Positions 1-5,559 of a DNA stretch of 5,559 nucleotides are shown here, piece by piece (position 1 is the stretch's first letter; each line of letters begins with the position of its first letter). The notes under the pieces were generated by a model. It ran no database searches and was not told the origin of the DNA. It saw nothing but the letters and a program-made list of their open reading frames with translations. The stretch is from the NCBI GenBank assembly GCA_003133485.1, contig PKXR01000078.1, positions 5,789 through 11,347 on the forward strand, read 5' to 3'. The stretch comes from Candidatus Dormiibacterota bacterium (GTDB lineage: Bacteria > Chloroflexota > Dormibacteria > UBA8260 > Bog-877). The position numbers were made by a program, and so were the translations under genes.

Positions 1-714
1 GCCAGGGAGCTGCTCGCAGAGGGAGCGGCGGTCGCGATCTGCTCCCGCAACCAGCTGGAGCTCGAGGCCACCGCCACTGAGCTGCGCCAGGCCGGGGGCC
101 AGGTCGTTGCGAAGGTCGCCGACGTGACGAACGCGGACGAGGTGGAGGGCTTCATCGGCCATTCCGTGGCCGAGCTGGGCGGTCTCGACGTGTTGGTGAA
201 CAATGCCGGTCGAGCCCACCCCGGGACCTTCGCGACTCTGACCGACGCGGACTTTCAGGCGGACCTGGAGGTCAAGCTCTTCTCCCAGATGCGATGCAGT
301 CGGGCCGCGCTTCCACACCTCCGGAACGCCGGAGGCGGGGCCATCATCAATATCAACGCGATCTACGGGCGGCAGCCCGACCCGGCCTTCTTCGCCACCT
401 CGGTGGACCGGGCAGCCTGCCTGGCCTTCAACAAGGCGCTAGCGATCGAGCTGGCGCCGGAGGGGATCCTGGTAAACAGCGTCAACATCGGCTTCGTCCA
501 CACGCCCCAGTGGCGCAACATCCATCAGCGACGAGCACCCCAGCTGACTGAGGACCAATTTCTGGCTCAGACGGCGGCCGCCGAGGTCCCCCTGGGCCGG
601 TTCGGGGAAGCCGACGAAGTGTCCGGGCTGGTCGCCTTTCTGGCCAGTTCGCGGGCCAGCTACATCACCGGTGCGTCGATCGACGTGAGCGGTGGCATGG
701 GGAGGTACGTATGA
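1..714 (+). CDS. SDR-family oxidoreductase with non-canonical active site (5' partial)
   Basis: The frame is open from the first base, so the gene begins outside the window. The visible 237 residues lack only the N-terminal strand and the TGxxxGxG nucleotide-binding loop (family length is about 250-260). Visible Rossmann landmarks are an Arg after strand 2 (codon 46-48, suggesting NADP(H)), the DVT motif (121-129), NNAG (199-210), and a C-terminal YITGASIDVSGG segment typical of SDR proteins. The catalytic Ser-Tyr-Lys positions are instead Ala (358-360), Thr (397-399) and Arg (409-411), at the usual 13- and 4-residue spacings, and the usual PG after the VNxV strand is IG. From memory, a clade of actinobacterial SDR proteins shares this TxxxRAAC pattern, so this is probably a conserved divergent group rather than a decayed gene. 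Classical alcohol/ketone oxidoreduction is doubtful; the substrate is unknown. Its stop overlaps the next start (ATGA). Confidence 0.9.
   Translation, partial: ARELLAEGAAVAICSRNQLELEATATELRQAGGQVVAKVADVTNADEVEGFIGHSVAELGGLDVLVNNAGRAHPGTFATLTDADFQADLEVKLFSQMRCSRAALPHLRNAGGGAIININAIYGRQPDPAFFATSVDRAACLAFNKALAIELAPEGILVNSVNIGFVHTPQWRNIHQRRAPQLTEDQFLAQTAAAEVPLGRFGEADEVSGLVAFLASSRASYITGASIDVSGGMGRYV
701..705 (+). promoter_or_regulatory. Ribosome binding site of the aminotransferase gene
   Basis: GGAGG lies inside the last codons of the SDR gene, 5 nt before the ATG at 711. Together with the 4-nt ATGA overlap it supports this start and suggests translational coupling of the SDR and the aminotransferase. 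Confidence 0.8.
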
Positions 715-1661
715 CCGAATCTGGTGAGACCGTCTACTTCGGCGGGAAGTTTGTACATGAAGACCAGGCCCGGGTCCCGATCCACTCCCATGCCTTCAAC
801 TATGGCACCGGCTGCTTTGAGGGGATCCGCGCCTACTGGAGCGATCAGCGTGAACAGCTCTTCGTGATCCGTCTCAAAGAGCACGGGCAGCGCCTCTTGC
901 GGTCAGCCAAGATCCTGCATCTGGAGCCGGATCCTGCGCTCACGGTCGACAAGTTCGAGGAGATCGTTCTCGAGCTGCTGGCGCGCAACGACTACCAGCA
1001 GGATGCCTACATCCGCCCGATCATTTACAAGGGCGGCCACACCATCAAGGTCACTTTGTCGGGGATCCCCACCGAATTCTGCTGCTATACCCTGCCGATG
1101 GGTGACTACCTGGATATCCACAAGGGACTCCGAATGATGACCTCCAGCTGGCGCCGGATCGATGACAACGCGATCCCAGCTCGAGCCAAGCCGACCGGTG
1201 CCTATCTCAACGCCGCCCTGGCGGCCGACGAAGCGCGTTCGTTGGGCTTTGACGAGGCGCTGATGCTGACCCATGACGGTCACGTGGCCGAGGCCTCCTC
1301 GGCCAACCTCTTCATGGTCCAGGACGGGGTGGTGATCACCCCACCGGTCACCGATGACGTGCTGGTCGGGGTGACCAGGGACTGCGTCATCGAAATGGTC
1401 AAGCAGAAAGGCTGGCCGCAGGAGGTGCGCCAGATCGACCGCAGCGAGCTAATGGCGGCGGATGAGGCTTTCCTTTGCGGGACCGGGGTCCAGATTGCCC
1501 CGGTGAGCAGCATCGACGGCCGACAGGTCGGGGACGGACAGCTGGGCGAGATGACCAAAGTGCTGCAGCGCTGGTACCTGCAGATCGTGCGGGGCCAGGT
1601 GGAGGACTTCGCCAGGTGGCGTACCGCGGTCGAGCCTGTGGCTCTGCCCGCGAGCCGCTGA
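711..1661 (+). CDS. ilvE: Branched-chain amino acid aminotransferase (fold-type IV PLP enzyme)
   Basis: This 316-residue protein matches bacterial IlvE in length and motif order. It should transfer the amino group between Leu, Ile or Val and 2-oxoglutarate in the cytoplasm, using PLP. Visible landmarks: HAFNYGTGCFEGIR (residues 27-40), RLLRSAKILHL (61-71), AYIRP (99-103), the PLP-binding lysine K160 in ARAKPTGAYLN, E194 in HVAEASSANLF, and the phosphate-binding GTG at 257-259 followed by APV. K160 and E194 are nearly co-numbered with the E. coli enzyme. The active-site Trp of E. coli IlvE (PWGAYL) is Met130 here (PMGDYL), so side-chain preference may differ. The start is fixed by the GGAGG at 701 and the ATGA overlap. 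The gene ends in tandem stops, TGA then TAG. D-amino acid aminotransferase or ADC lyase are less likely, because the IlvE-type N-terminal and IRP motifs are intact. Whether it serves biosynthesis or degradation is open, since its operon partners look catabolic. Confidence 0.88.
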   Translation: MTESGETVYFGGKFVHEDQARVPIHSHAFNYGTGCFEGIRAYWSDQREQLFVIRLKEHGQRLLRSAKILHLEPDPALTVDKFEEIVLELLARNDYQQDAYIRPIIYKGGHTIKVTLSGIPTEFCCYTLPMGDYLDIHKGLRMMTSSWRRIDDNAIPARAKPTGAYLNAALAADEARSLGFDEALMLTHDGHVAEASSANLFMVQDGVVITPPVTDDVLVGVTRDCVIEMVKQKGWPQEVRQIDRSELMAADEAFLCGTGVQIAPVSSIDGRQVGDGQLGEMTKVLQRWYLQIVRGQVEDFARWRTAVEPVALPASR

Positions 1662-1675
1662 TAGAGCCGGCCGAC

Positions 1676-1683
1676 GAGGAGGG
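1676..1683 (+). promoter_or_regulatory. Ribosome binding site that decides the start of the AhpD-like gene
   Basis: GAGGAGGG lies in the 27-nt gap after the aminotransferase. Its GGAGG core (1678-1682) is 6 nt before the ATG at 1689. An in-frame GTG at 1683 overlaps this site and would have no spacer, so the ATG is preferred. Confidence 0.75.
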
Positions 1684-1688
1684 TGGGA

Positions 1689-2135
1689 ATGGCGCTGGTA
1701 CATCTTGTCGAGGAGTCAGAGGCCGAGGGACTGGTCAAGGAGGTCTACCAAGACATCATGACCAGTCGAAAGTTGGCCAAAGTGCCGAACTACTGGAAGG
1801 CGCTCGCCAACCAGCCGGCCTTCCTGGCCGTCACCTGGGAGAAGCTCAAAACGGTGATGGCCGAGGGCGCCTTGGATCGCCAGACCAAGGAGATCATCGC
1901 GGTGGCGGTCTCCGCCACCAACAACTGTGACTACTGCCTGCAGAGCCACATTGACGCGCTCCGAGGACTGGGGTTCGGTGACTCCGAATTGCTGGAGTTG
2001 ATGGCAGTGGTGGACTTTTTCAATGGATCTAACGCTTTGGCATCGGGGCTGAAGGTGGAGTACGTGCCGCCGGTGCCGCTGGAGGAAGAAGGGTCGCCTG
2101 CGGGGGCACCCAGAAGCGGAAAGGAGGGGACCTAA
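1689..2135 (+). CDS. Carboxymuconolactone decarboxylase / AhpD-like alkylhydroperoxidase family protein
   Basis: This is a small, all-helical, cytoplasmic protein of 148 residues. The key motif is C80-x2-C83-x3-H87 (NNCDYCLQSH). E68 lies 12 residues before the first Cys, which matches the Glu/Cys/Cys/His proton-relay spacing of AhpD. The His found between the two Cys of mycobacterial AhpD is Tyr82 here, as is common in this family (CxYC). The redox-active Cys pair favours a thiol peroxidase or disulfide reductase role over true carboxymuconolactone decarboxylation, but the substrate and electron donor are unknown. The last 25 or so residues (from about 124) are rich in Pro, Glu and Gly and are probably disordered. 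The gene sits 27 nt after the aminotransferase, and its TAA directly abuts the permease ATG, so it should be co-expressed with both. The ATG start is chosen over the upstream GTG because of ribosome binding site spacing. Confidence 0.85.
   Translation: MALVHLVEESEAEGLVKEVYQDIMTSRKLAKVPNYWKALANQPAFLAVTWEKLKTVMAEGALDRQTKEIIAVAVSATNNCDYCLQSHIDALRGLGFGDSELLELMAVVDFFNGSNALASGLKVEYVPPVPLEEEGSPAGAPRSGKEGT
2121..2129 (+). promoter_or_regulatory. Strong ribosome binding site of the permease gene
   Basis: AAGGAGGGG is a near-perfect match to the anti-Shine-Dalgarno complement. Its GGAGG core is 8 nt before the ATG at 2136. It lies within the last codons of the AhpD-like gene, whose TAA is immediately followed by the permease ATG, an arrangement expected to give coupled translation. 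Confidence 0.8.
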
Positions 2136-3650
2136 ATGGCAACGAGTGAAGCGATCTCCGGGGCCGGGAGCCAGGAGGGCACCGGCCAGCTGCGCAAGGG
2201 GAGCCTGCGCACGATCGACGCGGTGGCCATGGCCATCGCAGTGCTCTCACCGGCGATGGCCATGGCTTACAACACCAGCGGCTCGGCGGCCTTCTCGGGC
2301 ACCTCGACTCCGCTGGCGTTCCTGATCGGAGGCATCGGATGCTTGGCGCTGGCCTTCGTGGTGATCGGCTTCACCCGCCGGATGGCCTCGGCCGGCTACG
2401 CCTACACCTATTCCAGCCGGACTCTCGGTAAGCGGGTCGGTTTTCTCACCGGCTGGATGTACTTCTTCGGCTTTTTCTGCTTCGTGCCGATGACCATGAG
2501 CGGAGTGGGCGGCTTCACCGCGAACCTGATCCAGTCCGAGGTCTGGCACGGAATGCCCAGCTGGTTCTGGTTCCCCATCTTCCTCGTGGGAATGGCCTGC
2601 CTGGTGACCCTGTCGTACCGAGGCATCAAGATCAGCACCAGAGCCCTGCTCTGGATTGGCATGGTCACGGTCGCGGTGATCGTGGTCCTGGACGTCATCC
2701 TGACCGCCAAGGGAGGCAAGTTCGGGCAGACGCTGCAGCCCTTCACCTTTGGGCACACCCTGCAGGGAGGATTCAGCGGCATCTTCTACGGCCTGATCTT
2801 CGGGGTGACCTCCTTCATCGGTTTTGAAACCGCGGCGGTGCTGGGCGAGGAGACCAAGAACCCGAGGCGGGCCATCCCCATTTCGGTTCTCGTGGCGGTG
2901 TGCTTTGCGATCGTCTTCTACGTCTGGACCACCTACAACATCGCCATCGGAGTGGGGGTCAACAAGGCGGGTTCCACGGCCTGGGCCAGCAACCCCGCCA
3001 TCCTGGCGACTCTGGCCAAGACCTACGTGGGCACTCCGATGATGATCATCGTCGACCTGGCCGCCATCGGTTCGGCTTTTATCGTCTGCTTGGCTTGCGC
3101 CACGGCCGCGACCAGAACCCTCTTTGCGATGGGTCGCGAGGGGGTGCTGCCGGCCTGGCTGGGACGCACCCATCCAGTCACGCGCACTCCGACCAATGCG
3201 ATCCTGATGCTCGCCGGGGCGGCCACCGTTTCGGCCTTTGTGAGCGGGATTCTTTGGAACCTAGGCCCCGCCAATAACTACTTCTTCTACGCCAGTGTCG
3301 GCACAATCGCCGTGTGCCTCGTGTACGTGGTCCTGTGCGTCGGCGGATCCGTCTATTTCCGCCGCATTTCTCAGCGCTACAACCCGCTAATCCACGGACT
3401 GATCCCGGTGATCGGGATCGCGGTCTTCGGGCTGGCCGTGTACGGCTCTGTGTACTCGGGGGCGGTCCCGCCGGCGCCCTACACCTATGTGCCGTATGTC
3501 AACTTGGGTTGGCTTGTGGTGGGGATAGCATTCGTCGTCTACCTCTCCAAGAACGCACCCGACAAGGTGGGCCAGATTGGCTCCATCCTGGGCGAGGAGG
3601 GCGGGGAGACCGCCGCCATCCTGGATCAGCCCGCGGCCGCCACCGGCTAG
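2136..3650 (+). CDS. APC-superfamily amino acid/amine permease
   Basis: This 504-residue integral membrane protein has about 12 predicted helices, the usual size and topology of amino acid-polyamine-organocation transporters (LeuT fold). Helices lie roughly at residues 26-46, 57-79, 102-122, 143-162, 170-190, 211-232, 249-270, 300-326, 353-373, 383-407, 419-440 and 455-471. The best family marker is the cytoplasmic FETAAVLGEETKNPRRAIP segment around 230-248, followed by helix 7. The cytoplasmic loop with TRTLFAMGREGVLPAWLGRTHP (about 326-347) is also characteristic. The first helix carries SPAMAMAYNTSG, not the GSGIF of the classical amino acid transporter branch, so substrate class is uncertain: amino acid, amine or similar. 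The first 20 and last 30 residues are cytoplasmic, non-membrane tails. Proton- or Na+-coupled import is expected from the family. It is coupled to the AhpD-like gene upstream and followed 82 nt later by the amidohydrolase, which suggests it imports that pathway's substrate. Confidence 0.92.
   Translation: MATSEAISGAGSQEGTGQLRKGSLRTIDAVAMAIAVLSPAMAMAYNTSGSAAFSGTSTPLAFLIGGIGCLALAFVVIGFTRRMASAGYAYTYSSRTLGKRVGFLTGWMYFFGFFCFVPMTMSGVGGFTANLIQSEVWHGMPSWFWFPIFLVGMACLVTLSYRGIKISTRALLWIGMVTVAVIVVLDVILTAKGGKFGQTLQPFTFGHTLQGGFSGIFYGLIFGVTSFIGFETAAVLGEETKNPRRAIPISVLVAVCFAIVFYVWTTYNIAIGVGVNKAGSTAWASNPAILATLAKTYVGTPMMIIVDLAAIGSAFIVCLACATAATRTLFAMGREGVLPAWLGRTHPVTRTPTNAILMLAGAATVSAFVSGILWNLGPANNYFFYASVGTIAVCLVYVVLCVGGSVYFRRISQRYNPLIHGLIPVIGIAVFGLAVYGSVYSGAVPPAPYTYVPYVNLGWLVVGIAFVVYLSKNAPDKVGQIGSILGEEGGETAAILDQPAAATG
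2226..2266. repeat. Perfect 14-bp inverted repeat inside the permease gene
   Basis: GCCATGGCCATCGC (2226-2239) is exactly complementary in reverse to GCGATGGCCATGGC (2253-2266), with a 13-nt loop. A G-U pair (2225/2267) could add one step in RNA. It encodes residues 31-44 of the first membrane helix, a stretch with repeated Ala-Met-Ala. The pairing is real in sequence. Whether it has a role in the mRNA is unknown, and alternating Ala/Met codons around the palindrome GCCATGGC make chance plausible. Confidence 0.6.
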
Positions 3651-3685
3651 TGGCGAGCACCCAGATCATCCGCAACCGGGCTACT

Positions 3686-3709
3686 GGTGGGGGCCTACCG
3701 GCCCCCACC
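3686..3709 (+). terminator. Strong GC-rich hairpin after the permease gene (terminator or attenuator candidate)
   Basis: GGTGGGGGCC (3686-3695) and GGCCCCCACC (3700-3709) form a perfect 10-bp stem with a TACC loop, 36 nt after the permease stop and 23 nt before the proposed TTG start of the amidohydrolase. No run of T follows (the downstream sequence is C-rich, then CTACTTCGTCTT), so it is not a classical Rho-independent terminator. Alternatives are a partial terminator, a 3'-end stabiliser of the operon mRNA, or a translational attenuator of the next gene. Confidence 0.45.
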
Positions 3710-3732
3710 CCGGCCCACCCACCTACTTCGTC

Positions 3733-4830
3733 TTGATCGACAGCCACACCCACCCGATCACGGGCGAGGGTATGCCGCTCGACCTCAGTTCGATCACCCT
3801 CGAGATGGCCGAGGACGACGACGCCCGGACGCGCCGGGCTCAGGCGGCCCCCGGTCGGCTAAGCCAGGAGCTGATGGCGGTGAGGCTGGCCGAATATCTC
3901 CGCTGCGAGGTAGAGGAACTGGGGGTGGCCCGGTCCCAGGCCAGCGCCCACTGGCCGGGCTACGTGGCAGGACTCTTCGCCGATGCCCAGATCGAGGGAG
4001 TGGTGCTGGACCCCGGCAAATACCAGGCGGACCCCGGGCCGGTGGCCGAGGAGATGGCCGCGCTTACCGGAACCACGGTCCGGTCGATCATGCGCCTAGA
4101 TCCCCTGGTGGACCAGCTCATCGCCGACGAGGCGACGGCCTCGGAGATCCGCGCGGCCGCTGAGACGGCGGTGCGCCAAGCTCCGGACCAGGGCTACGTC
4201 GGGCTGAAGACGATCCTCGCCTACCGGACCGGGCTCAAGGTGGACCCCAACGCGACCCTGAAGGAGGCGGAGGCCTCGCTGCGCACCACGACGCAACTTC
4301 CCACCCGCCGGCGGGGCAAGGCGCTGCGTGACCTGATCTGTCGACAGACGTTGGGCTGGGCCGCCGAGCTCGACCTGCCAATTCAGTTCCACACCGGATT
4401 CGGTGACTCCGAGATCCGACTCGGCGACTCCAACCCGCTTCTCCTGGAGGAGCTGCTGCTTACCCCCGAGGGGACGGCCGCGACAGTGGTGCTCATCCAC
4501 GGCTCCTATCCCTGGCACGAGGAGCTGGCCTACCTCGCTCTGGTCCGCCCCAACGTCTACGCCGAGCTCTCACTCTTCAACCTGTTCGCTCCGGCGCGGG
4601 TCGCAGAGCGGCTGGAGCGGGTGCTGGAGCTGGCCCCCGCCTCAAGGGTGCTCTGTGGTACCGACGGGCACGGCTCGCCCGAGTCCTTCTGGTTCGCCGC
4701 CCATGTGCTACGAGATGCTTGGACCTCGGTGCGAAAGGGCTGGTCCAGCCGCGGGGCCCGGAAGCCCTGGCTCGTTTCGGTCGAGGACGCCATCTTCCGC
4801 GCCAACACCGCTCGCCTGTACAAGTTCTAG
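3733..4830 (+). CDS. FluG-like amidohydrolase (amidohydrolase-2 family metal-dependent hydrolase)
   Basis: This 365-residue TIM-barrel hydrolase is cytoplasmic, with no signal peptide. Candidate metal and catalytic residues: H5 and H7 (IDSHTHP), K159 in VGLKTILAYRTGL, H220 in QFHTGFGD, H256 in LIHGSYPWHEE, and D311 in LCGTDGHG. The AYRTGL, SYPWHEELAYLA and NVYAELSLFN blocks resemble the amidohydrolase half of FluG and stand-alone relatives, often encoded near glutamine synthetase-like or amine-catabolism genes. Hydrolysis of an amide bond is the likely reaction; the substrate is unknown, and no glutamine synthetase domain is fused or visible nearby. The start is uncertain. TTG 3733 puts the HxH motif right at the N-terminus, as usual for the family, but has no Shine-Dalgarno sequence. 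The only upstream in-frame starter is TTG 3577 (near AGGTGG), which would add a Pro-rich 52-residue extension inside the permease gene and is unlikely. ATG 3772 would remove HxH. It lies 82 nt after the permease. Confidence 0.85.
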   Translation: MIDSHTHPITGEGMPLDLSSITLEMAEDDDARTRRAQAAPGRLSQELMAVRLAEYLRCEVEELGVARSQASAHWPGYVAGLFADAQIEGVVLDPGKYQADPGPVAEEMAALTGTTVRSIMRLDPLVDQLIADEATASEIRAAAETAVRQAPDQGYVGLKTILAYRTGLKVDPNATLKEAEASLRTTTQLPTRRRGKALRDLICRQTLGWAAELDLPIQFHTGFGDSEIRLGDSNPLLLEELLLTPEGTAATVVLIHGSYPWHEELAYLALVRPNVYAELSLFNLFAPARVAERLERVLELAPASRVLCGTDGHGSPESFWFAAHVLRDAWTSVRKGWSSRGARKPWLVSVEDAIFRANTARLYKF

Positions 4831-4998
4831 GGCGGCGCGTCAGCCGGAAATCGACTTATATCACCGGTTCTTTGCCGCTGCGTGAATCAGCTCGAAAATC
4901 TGGGCGGCGGAGCCTTTGGGGCGGAGAGCTGGGGTTGGGATGTGGTGCGCGGCTGCCGGGGGAGACCTAGCGAAGGGCTGGTTCGCTTGCAAATGTCG
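4831..4998. other. Intergenic region between convergent genes
   Basis: These 168 bases separate the ends of the amidohydrolase (plus strand) and leuD (minus strand). I see no convincing gene in them. Small reading frames crossing the region have no ribosome binding site and are continuations of other frames of the amidohydrolase. The only structure is a short inverted repeat near the leuD end. Confidence 0.6.
4969..4987. terminator. Weak stem-loop between convergent genes (possible terminator)
   Basis: AGCGAA (4969-4974) pairs with TTCGCT (4982-4987) around a 7-nt loop. TAGCGA (4968-4973) could instead pair with TCGCTA (4996-5001), which includes the leuD stop codon. The position between converging genes fits termination, but the 6-bp stem is short and no T-tract follows on either strand. 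Confidence 0.25.
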
Positions 4999-5559
4999 CT
5001 AAGAGAAGAGCCCTTCAGCGGTGGTCACCGGGCGCCACCCGGGCCGTTTCATCTCGTAGGTGGCGATCGCCTCCTCCTGGCTCAAGGCCATGGCGATCGG
5101 ATCCCGTCCGCTGAGCAAACAGTCGCGCCAGAAAGGGTCAACGACGAAGTCGGCGATCGAGCCACCATGGTCACGCACCTGCTGCTTTTCCAGGTCGACT
5201 GCGAGCCGGTAGCCGCCCTGCGTAGCCCGCTCGCGGAGGCGAGCTACCGAATCAGTCGCGAGCTGCACCGGCAGGAGTCCGTTCTGCAGCGCGTTCGCGG
5301 TGAAAATGTCAGCGAAAGATGGGGCGATGACCACGCTGAAGCCCATCCCCAACAGCGCCCAAACGGCATGTTCCCGCGAGGAACCGCAGCCGAAGTTCCG
5401 CCCCGTGATCAGGATGCTGGCACCCTGGTAGGCGGGGTCATTCAGCTCGAAATCACTTCGCGGCTGGCCCTGGTCGTCGTAGCGCCAGGCGAAGAAGCAG
5501 GCATCGCCGTAGTTGTCTCGATCGGTGCGCTTCAGGAACTGCTTGGGGATGATCTGGTC
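4999..5559 (-). CDS. leuD: 3-isopropylmalate dehydratase small subunit (5' partial)
   Basis: The minus-strand frame is open from the right edge to a TAG at 4999-5001, giving 186 residues. Only about 15-20 N-terminal residues of the roughly 200-residue family are missing. With LeuC, LeuD isomerises 2-isopropylmalate to 3-isopropylmalate in leucine biosynthesis; LeuC carries the 4Fe-4S cluster and LeuD supplies the swivelling substrate-recognition domain. Diagnostic motifs: DQIIPKQFLKR at the visible N-terminus (5559-5527), GRNFGCGSSREHA with its core at 5365-5394, then VIAPSFADIFTANALQNGLLPV and a C-terminal YEMKRPGWRPVT. All residues of the FGCGSSREHA signature are intact, so the protein looks functional. 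The 5' region, any promoter and probably leuC lie beyond the right edge. A homoaconitase or methylmalate dehydratase small subunit is possible, but the IIPKQFLKR motif favours bacterial LeuD. It converges with the amidohydrolase and is not part of the plus-strand operon. Confidence 0.95.
   Translation of the reverse strand, partial: DQIIPKQFLKRTDRDNYGDACFFAWRYDDQGQPRSDFELNDPAYQGASILITGRNFGCGSSREHAVWALLGMGFSVVIAPSFADIFTANALQNGLLPVQLATDSVARLRERATQGGYRLAVDLEKQQVRDHGGSIADFVVDPFWRDCLLSGRDPIAMALSQEEAIATYEMKRPGWRPVTTAEGLFS

Noticed and set aside
1280..1738. Minus-strand open frame of 152 codons opposite the aminotransferase end
   Set aside because: Low-complexity Ser/Thr-rich translation without motifs; it is antisense to clear IlvE motifs and spans a gene boundary.
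2247..3173. Long open frame of 308 codons on the minus strand opposite the permease
   Set aside because: The translation is rich in His, Gly, Arg, Asp and Gln with no recognisable domain. This is typical of the antisense frame of a GC-rich membrane protein gene, and the plus-strand permease is unambiguous.
3577..3732. Upstream TTG start giving the amidohydrolase a 52-residue N-terminal extension
   Set aside because: The extension is Pro/Arg/Gly-rich, lies largely inside the permease gene and would place the HxH motif far from the N-terminus. An AGGTGG sequence upstream of it is noted but looks coincidental.
3687..4163. Plus-strand open frame of 158 codons in another frame of the amidohydrolase gene
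   Set aside because: The translation is Gly/Arg/Pro-rich with no domain, and the overlapping frame carries the conserved hydrolase motifs.
4096..4518. Minus-strand open frame of 140 codons opposite the amidohydrolase
   Set aside because: No recognisable motif or ribosome binding site; it is antisense to conserved hydrolase residues and explained by GC-rich codon bias.
4719..4970. Small plus-strand frame running into the intergenic region
   Set aside because: It begins inside the amidohydrolase gene in another frame, has no credible ribosome binding site and encodes an Arg/Gly-rich peptide without features.

Overview
The window is GC-rich DNA, tightly packed with bacterial protein genes. Five genes lie on the plus strand in what looks like one transcription unit, followed by a convergent gene on the minus strand that runs off the right edge. 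Strong GGAGG-type ribosome binding sites, short or zero gaps between genes and the protein families fit a high-GC soil-type bacterium of the Actinomycetota or a related lineage. This placement is an inference; no rRNA or other marker is present to fix it.

Layout, left to right: (1) bases 1-714, the C-terminal part of a short-chain dehydrogenase/reductase (SDR) whose catalytic Ser, Tyr and Lys are all replaced; (2) 711-1661, a fold-type IV PLP aminotransferase of the branched-chain (IlvE) type, overlapping the SDR stop by ATGA; (3) 1689-2135, a small carboxymuconolactone decarboxylase/AhpD-like protein with an intact CxxCxxxH site; (4) 2136-3650, a 12-helix APC-superfamily permease whose ATG directly follows the previous stop; (5) 3733-4830, a FluG-like amidohydrolase of the amidohydrolase-2 type, probably starting at a TTG and preceded by a perfect 10-bp GC-rich hairpin; (6) complement 4999-5559, the small subunit of 3-isopropylmalate dehydratase (LeuD), whose start lies beyond the right edge.

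Genes 1-4 are almost certainly co-transcribed and translationally coupled. The amidohydrolase may belong to the same unit or be partly uncoupled by the hairpin. Taken together (importer, hydrolase, aminotransferase, redox-type proteins), the cluster looks like an uptake and catabolism or salvage cassette for an amino acid, amine or amide-linked compound. The substrate cannot be read from sequence. LeuD is a leucine biosynthesis protein, and the nearby IlvE-type aminotransferase would also fit branched-chain amino acid metabolism.

The most notable points are the dead-looking SDR active site at exactly canonical spacing, the hairpin plus TTG start ahead of the amidohydrolase, and a perfect 14-bp inverted repeat inside the 5' part of the permease gene. 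I saw no tRNA, rRNA, CRISPR array, insertion sequence or attachment site.
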